Shown here piece after piece: positions 61,548 to 64,000 of a DNA stretch of 64,000 nucleotides; position 1 is the first letter of the stretch; each line of letters begins with the position of its first letter. The notes beneath the pieces are model-generated. The model had not been told where the DNA came from, ran no database searches, and saw nothing but the letters and a program-made list of their open reading frames with translations. Origin of the DNA: Lucinisca nassula (taxonomy: Eukaryota > Mollusca > Bivalvia > Lucinida > Lucinidae); assembly GCA_963580285.1 (NCBI GenBank), contig OY757011.1, positions 201,145,644 through 201,209,643 of the forward strand. Reading direction: 5' to 3'. Both the position numbers and the translations under genes were made by a program.

Positions 61548-62726
61548 ATGAGTAGTCAAACTGGTGCTGCGTGGAATGTGGTGGTGGGGAGGTCACGCCC
61601 TAGATTTAGAGGCAGGGGCGGACACAATAATAGTCGTCAGAAGACGGAGAGTAAGCCTGCGAGTAAACGACAGAGGGTTTCGGACGGATCCACGGGTTCG
61701 GCAACAGGAGCAGGGTCAGGGGCAAGTAGAACTTTGTCATCTCAAACATTGTTTTCCATTGATAAATTCAAAGAGCTAAATATAGATGATAAACTTGAGC
61801 GCATCTTCGCTTGTGTACAGGACGTGTTATTGACCAATGAAAGACTTTTGAAGGCGGAGCGAACGGTGAATGAGTTATGTAACACTACACTAGTCAATAA
61901 AGACCGTATTAATATGCTGGCATATAAATCCATTGATAGTGAAGCACGCCAGAGGCGTAATAATCTCATATTTTGGGGAATCCCCGAAAGTCTTAATGAG
62001 GACTGCCTTGTTGCCCAGAATGAATTCCTGTCTACCCATTTGAACCTTGACCCTGACAACATATTTGTCCAGCGAGTACACCGGATTGGAAAGTTAAAGC
62101 CCTACCCGCGTCGTAGCGACGGACCTGCGAGGCCGAGACACAGACCACTAATAGCAGCTTTCCGGGACTATCCAGATGTAGAGCTTATTCTGTCGAACGC
62201 CGGTAGACTACAGGGATCTCCGTTTGGTATCAACCGTGACTATCCGCAAGAAATTGTGAATGCTAGAAAGCCCCTCTTTAAGCAAAAAAAGGAGCTGAAA
62301 TCCAAATACCCAGAAGCTAACTTGTCAATCCAGTTCCCCGCTAAACTGTTGAAAGATGGACGAGTCGTTAAAGACATGTTCCCGGACTGGCACGCAGTAC
62401 TTAAACTTGATAGACTTAGTCAGTGCAATTATAACGCGGAAAAGCCGGAGGTGGTGGTATTTGACAGCGAGGCATCAAATGAATCTGATATGGAACATGA
62501 ATCTGATAAATCGCCCGGACCTCGGGCATCGAGACAACCAACGCCGACCGGTGCTAGATCGGTATCTCTAACGTCAGTGCACCTACGTGGACTTTCGATG
62601 GACCGCGGAGAGCCGGGCACGGACCCAGTTGATCGAGTTGCGCAGACAACAGCGGACCGCGGGAGTACAGAGAACTCACCCGAGAGAGACCAGCCCCGGA
62701 ACGAGCCCGACAACACGAATGTATAG
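61548..62726 (+). CDS. LINE-D ORF1: L1-like RNA-binding protein
   Basis: 392 codons. A basic Arg/Gly/Ser-rich N-terminus (1-65) and a coiled-coil-like helix (about 70-125, DKLERIFACVQDVLLTNERL) are followed by an RRM-like region starting RRNNLIFWGIPE (about 136-147). A C-terminal domain carries FVQRVHRIGK and RPLIAAFRDY. This is the arrangement of L1-type ORF1 proteins, which coat the element RNA as trimers and act as nucleic-acid chaperones. The tail (300-392) is acidic, Ser/Pro/Arg-rich and probably disordered. The frame is intact with a clear ATG after an AG-rich leader. ORF2 begins about 120 bases downstream. Confidence 0.88.
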   Translation: MSSQTGAAWNVVVGRSRPRFRGRGGHNNSRQKTESKPASKRQRVSDGSTGSATGAGSGASRTLSSQTLFSIDKFKELNIDDKLERIFACVQDVLLTNERLLKAERTVNELCNTTLVNKDRINMLAYKSIDSEARQRRNNLIFWGIPESLNEDCLVAQNEFLSTHLNLDPDNIFVQRVHRIGKLKPYPRRSDGPARPRHRPLIAAFRDYPDVELILSNAGRLQGSPFGINRDYPQEIVNARKPLFKQKKELKSKYPEANLSIQFPAKLLKDGRVVKDMFPDWHAVLKLDRLSQCNYNAEKPEVVVFDSEASNESDMEHESDKSPGPRASRQPTPTGARSVSLTSVHLRGLSMDRGEPGTDPVDRVAQTTADRGSTENSPERDQPRNEPDNTNV

Positions 62727-62847
62727 AGTCACGCGGAGTGTGCAATAGCCAAGAATGATAACTCTTCAAACTCTGAAAAAACAAACAAAAAAACTGGACG
62801 TGCACCCACTACCCCAAACGTTAATAGAAATACCATCCTTCTGTTAA

Positions 62848-63171
62848 AAACCTGATTTATCGATTAAATACGATTCTTTAAAATGTGGAACGTTAAACGT
62901 GTGTGGCCTTAAAAGAAGGCTTAATTACCCAGAATTCACTGACTTGATCCGACAGCATGACATATTCTGTATGAGTGAAACCAAAATTGACAAATTTGAC
63001 ATTATTGAATTGAACGGATACAAATTTATATCCCAATGCAGAAAACAACCGTATCTTCGCAAAAGTGGCGGCATTGGCGTGTTCATCAGATACGAAATTT
63101 TCCCACACGTAACAATTCTCGAATCTGACTCCGACTACATACTATGGTTTAAGACTATTTTTGAAAACTGA
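62848..63171 (+). CDS. LINE-D ORF2, part 1: endonuclease N-terminus
   Basis: Open from 62,848 (after a TAA), without an ATG before the conserved sequence CGTLNVCGLKRRLNYPEF. The catalytic Asn is in LNVCGL, and the catalytic Glu in CMSETKIDKFD. KSGGIGVFIRYEIF follows, then a TGA at 63,169-63,171. The next frame, shifted +1 at a T-tract near 63,157-63,162, continues the domain without overlap loss, so this is one gene with a single frameshift. A GTG at 62,899 is not a credible eukaryotic start, so ORF2 initiation is unclear. Confidence 0.85.
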   Translation, partial: KPDLSIKYDSLKCGTLNVCGLKRRLNYPEFTDLIRQHDIFCMSETKIDKFDIIELNGYKFISQCRKQPYLRKSGGIGVFIRYEIFPHVTILESDSDYILWFKTIFEN

Positions 63172-63962
63172 CGAAGATTTGGTATTTGGGGCAACTTACG
63201 TACCCCCGGCTGATTCAAGGTTCAATACCAAGGACGAGTTAGATATGTTTGAGGTAGAGATATGTAACATGTGTATTTTATACAAATTTGTATGCCTTTC
63301 AGGCGATTTCAATGCACGCGTTTGCAAAAATGACGACTTTTTAAATGCTGACGACTTTTTCATGGATCACTTTGGATTCGATGAGACTGTCCGTAACTTC
63401 TATAACGCGTCCACTCTCTTACAAAAGTTAAACATGAACTTACATCGAAAGGCACAAGATACTACATGTAATAATGAAGGCAATATTTTATTAGACATCT
63501 GTAAGAGTAATAATCTCTTTATCTTAAATGGCAGGTGTGGTAAAGATAAGGAAACAGGTTCTTTTACTTTCAAAAATACTTCAACAATTGATTATTGTAT
63601 ATTTAGCTCGGAAGCACTCAGATTTATTGGTAATTTTGAAATACGTATGTTGGACTCACTTTACTCAGACGGCCATTCCGTACTAATTACAACACTTAAC
63701 TTCGATAATTTTATTAAGACAACGCCCCTACAAACTCAAAAGTCGTCACCACAACAACCTAAATGGCAATCAAGCAAAAAAGACGAATTCATACTAAACC
63801 TTGATGATGCTGTGATCAATGATGTCCACATCAAATTGCAACAGGCCCTTGATGATATTCCAAATGTAAACAACGAAATGATGAATGAGCTATGCTCAAA
63901 AATTGGAAACATTCTTATAGAATCAAAAGCCAAATCGTTTAAAAAAAAGGTACCTATTCCAG

Positions 63963-64000
<38 letters not shown>
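63161..64000 (+). CDS. LINE-D ORF2, part 2: endonuclease C-terminal half, runs off the window
   Basis: Open through the window end with no stop: KTDEDLVFGATYVPPADSRF, LSGDFNARVCKNDDF (catalytic Asp/Asn), LLDICKSNNLFILNGRCG, SFTFKNTSTIDYCIFSS and DGHSVLITT (SDH-like, with Gly for the usual middle position). It ends in a poly-Asn tract encoded by (AAT)n at 63,963-64,000. The RT should lie beyond the window. The overall layout resembles LINE-C's endonuclease, including the GDFNARV and NLFILNGR-type blocks. Confidence 0.85.
63963..64000. repeat. (AAT)n microsatellite at window edge
   Basis: At least 12 AAT units in frame with LINE-D ORF2. Whether the ORF continues beyond cannot be seen. Confidence 0.95.

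Overview
This window looks like repeat-dominated nuclear DNA from an invertebrate animal. A marine lophotrochozoan, most likely a bivalve mollusc, is my inference from the mix of CR1-like and RTE-like LINEs, tRNA-headed SINEs and very many short hairpin elements. There is no operon structure, and I could not confirm a single complete host gene. One possible first exon sits at 241-297. Nearly every interpretable coding segment belongs to a retrotransposon.

Layout. 1-15 kb holds microsatellites, a decayed RTE-like LINE (1.6-2.8 kb), a 145-bp tandem array (8.1-8.9 kb) and scattered copies of five short inverted-repeat families, called HP1 to HP5 here. 15.4-35.0 kb is one nested structure. An old minus-strand CR1-like LINE (LINE-A: PHD finger, endonuclease, RT) is split by a tRNA-headed SINE, a 9.45-kb plus-strand LTR retrotransposon with target duplication TCGAG, a 6.6-kb insertion carrying a 5'-truncated RNase H-type LINE (LINE-B), and an HP4 hairpin element. 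The LTR element encodes Gag, protease and integrase but no reverse transcriptase or RNase H. 35.6-36.5 kb is a 0.9-kb transposon-like unit packed with short GCGGATGC and TACGTAA motifs and bounded by an 8-bp direct repeat.

37.3-44.4 kb is LINE-C (plus strand), the most complete and unusual element. Its first reading frame encodes a eukaryotic-type RNase H1 (hybrid-binding domain plus catalytic domain), a coiled coil and an SGNH hydrolase domain. The second encodes an AP-type endonuclease, RT and a Cys/His C-terminus. Each frame is interrupted by one in-frame TAA. 44.4-61.3 kb is a mosaic of SINEs, HP elements, tandem arrays, two more decayed LINE pieces (52.9-53.3 and 57.8-59.4 kb) and a foldback element. 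61.4-64.0 kb is the 5' half of LINE-D: an L1-like ORF1 followed by an ORF2 endonuclease with one frameshift, running off the window inside an (AAT)n tract.

How parts work together. LINE-C and LINE-D each show the two-protein plan of non-LTR retrotransposons (an ORF1 RNA-binding or accessory protein, and an ORF2 nuclease/RT). The LTR element would need RT in trans. The SINEs and hairpin elements are non-coding and presumably depend on such elements or on DNA transposases elsewhere. Domain calls are read by eye from the translations; no searches were run.
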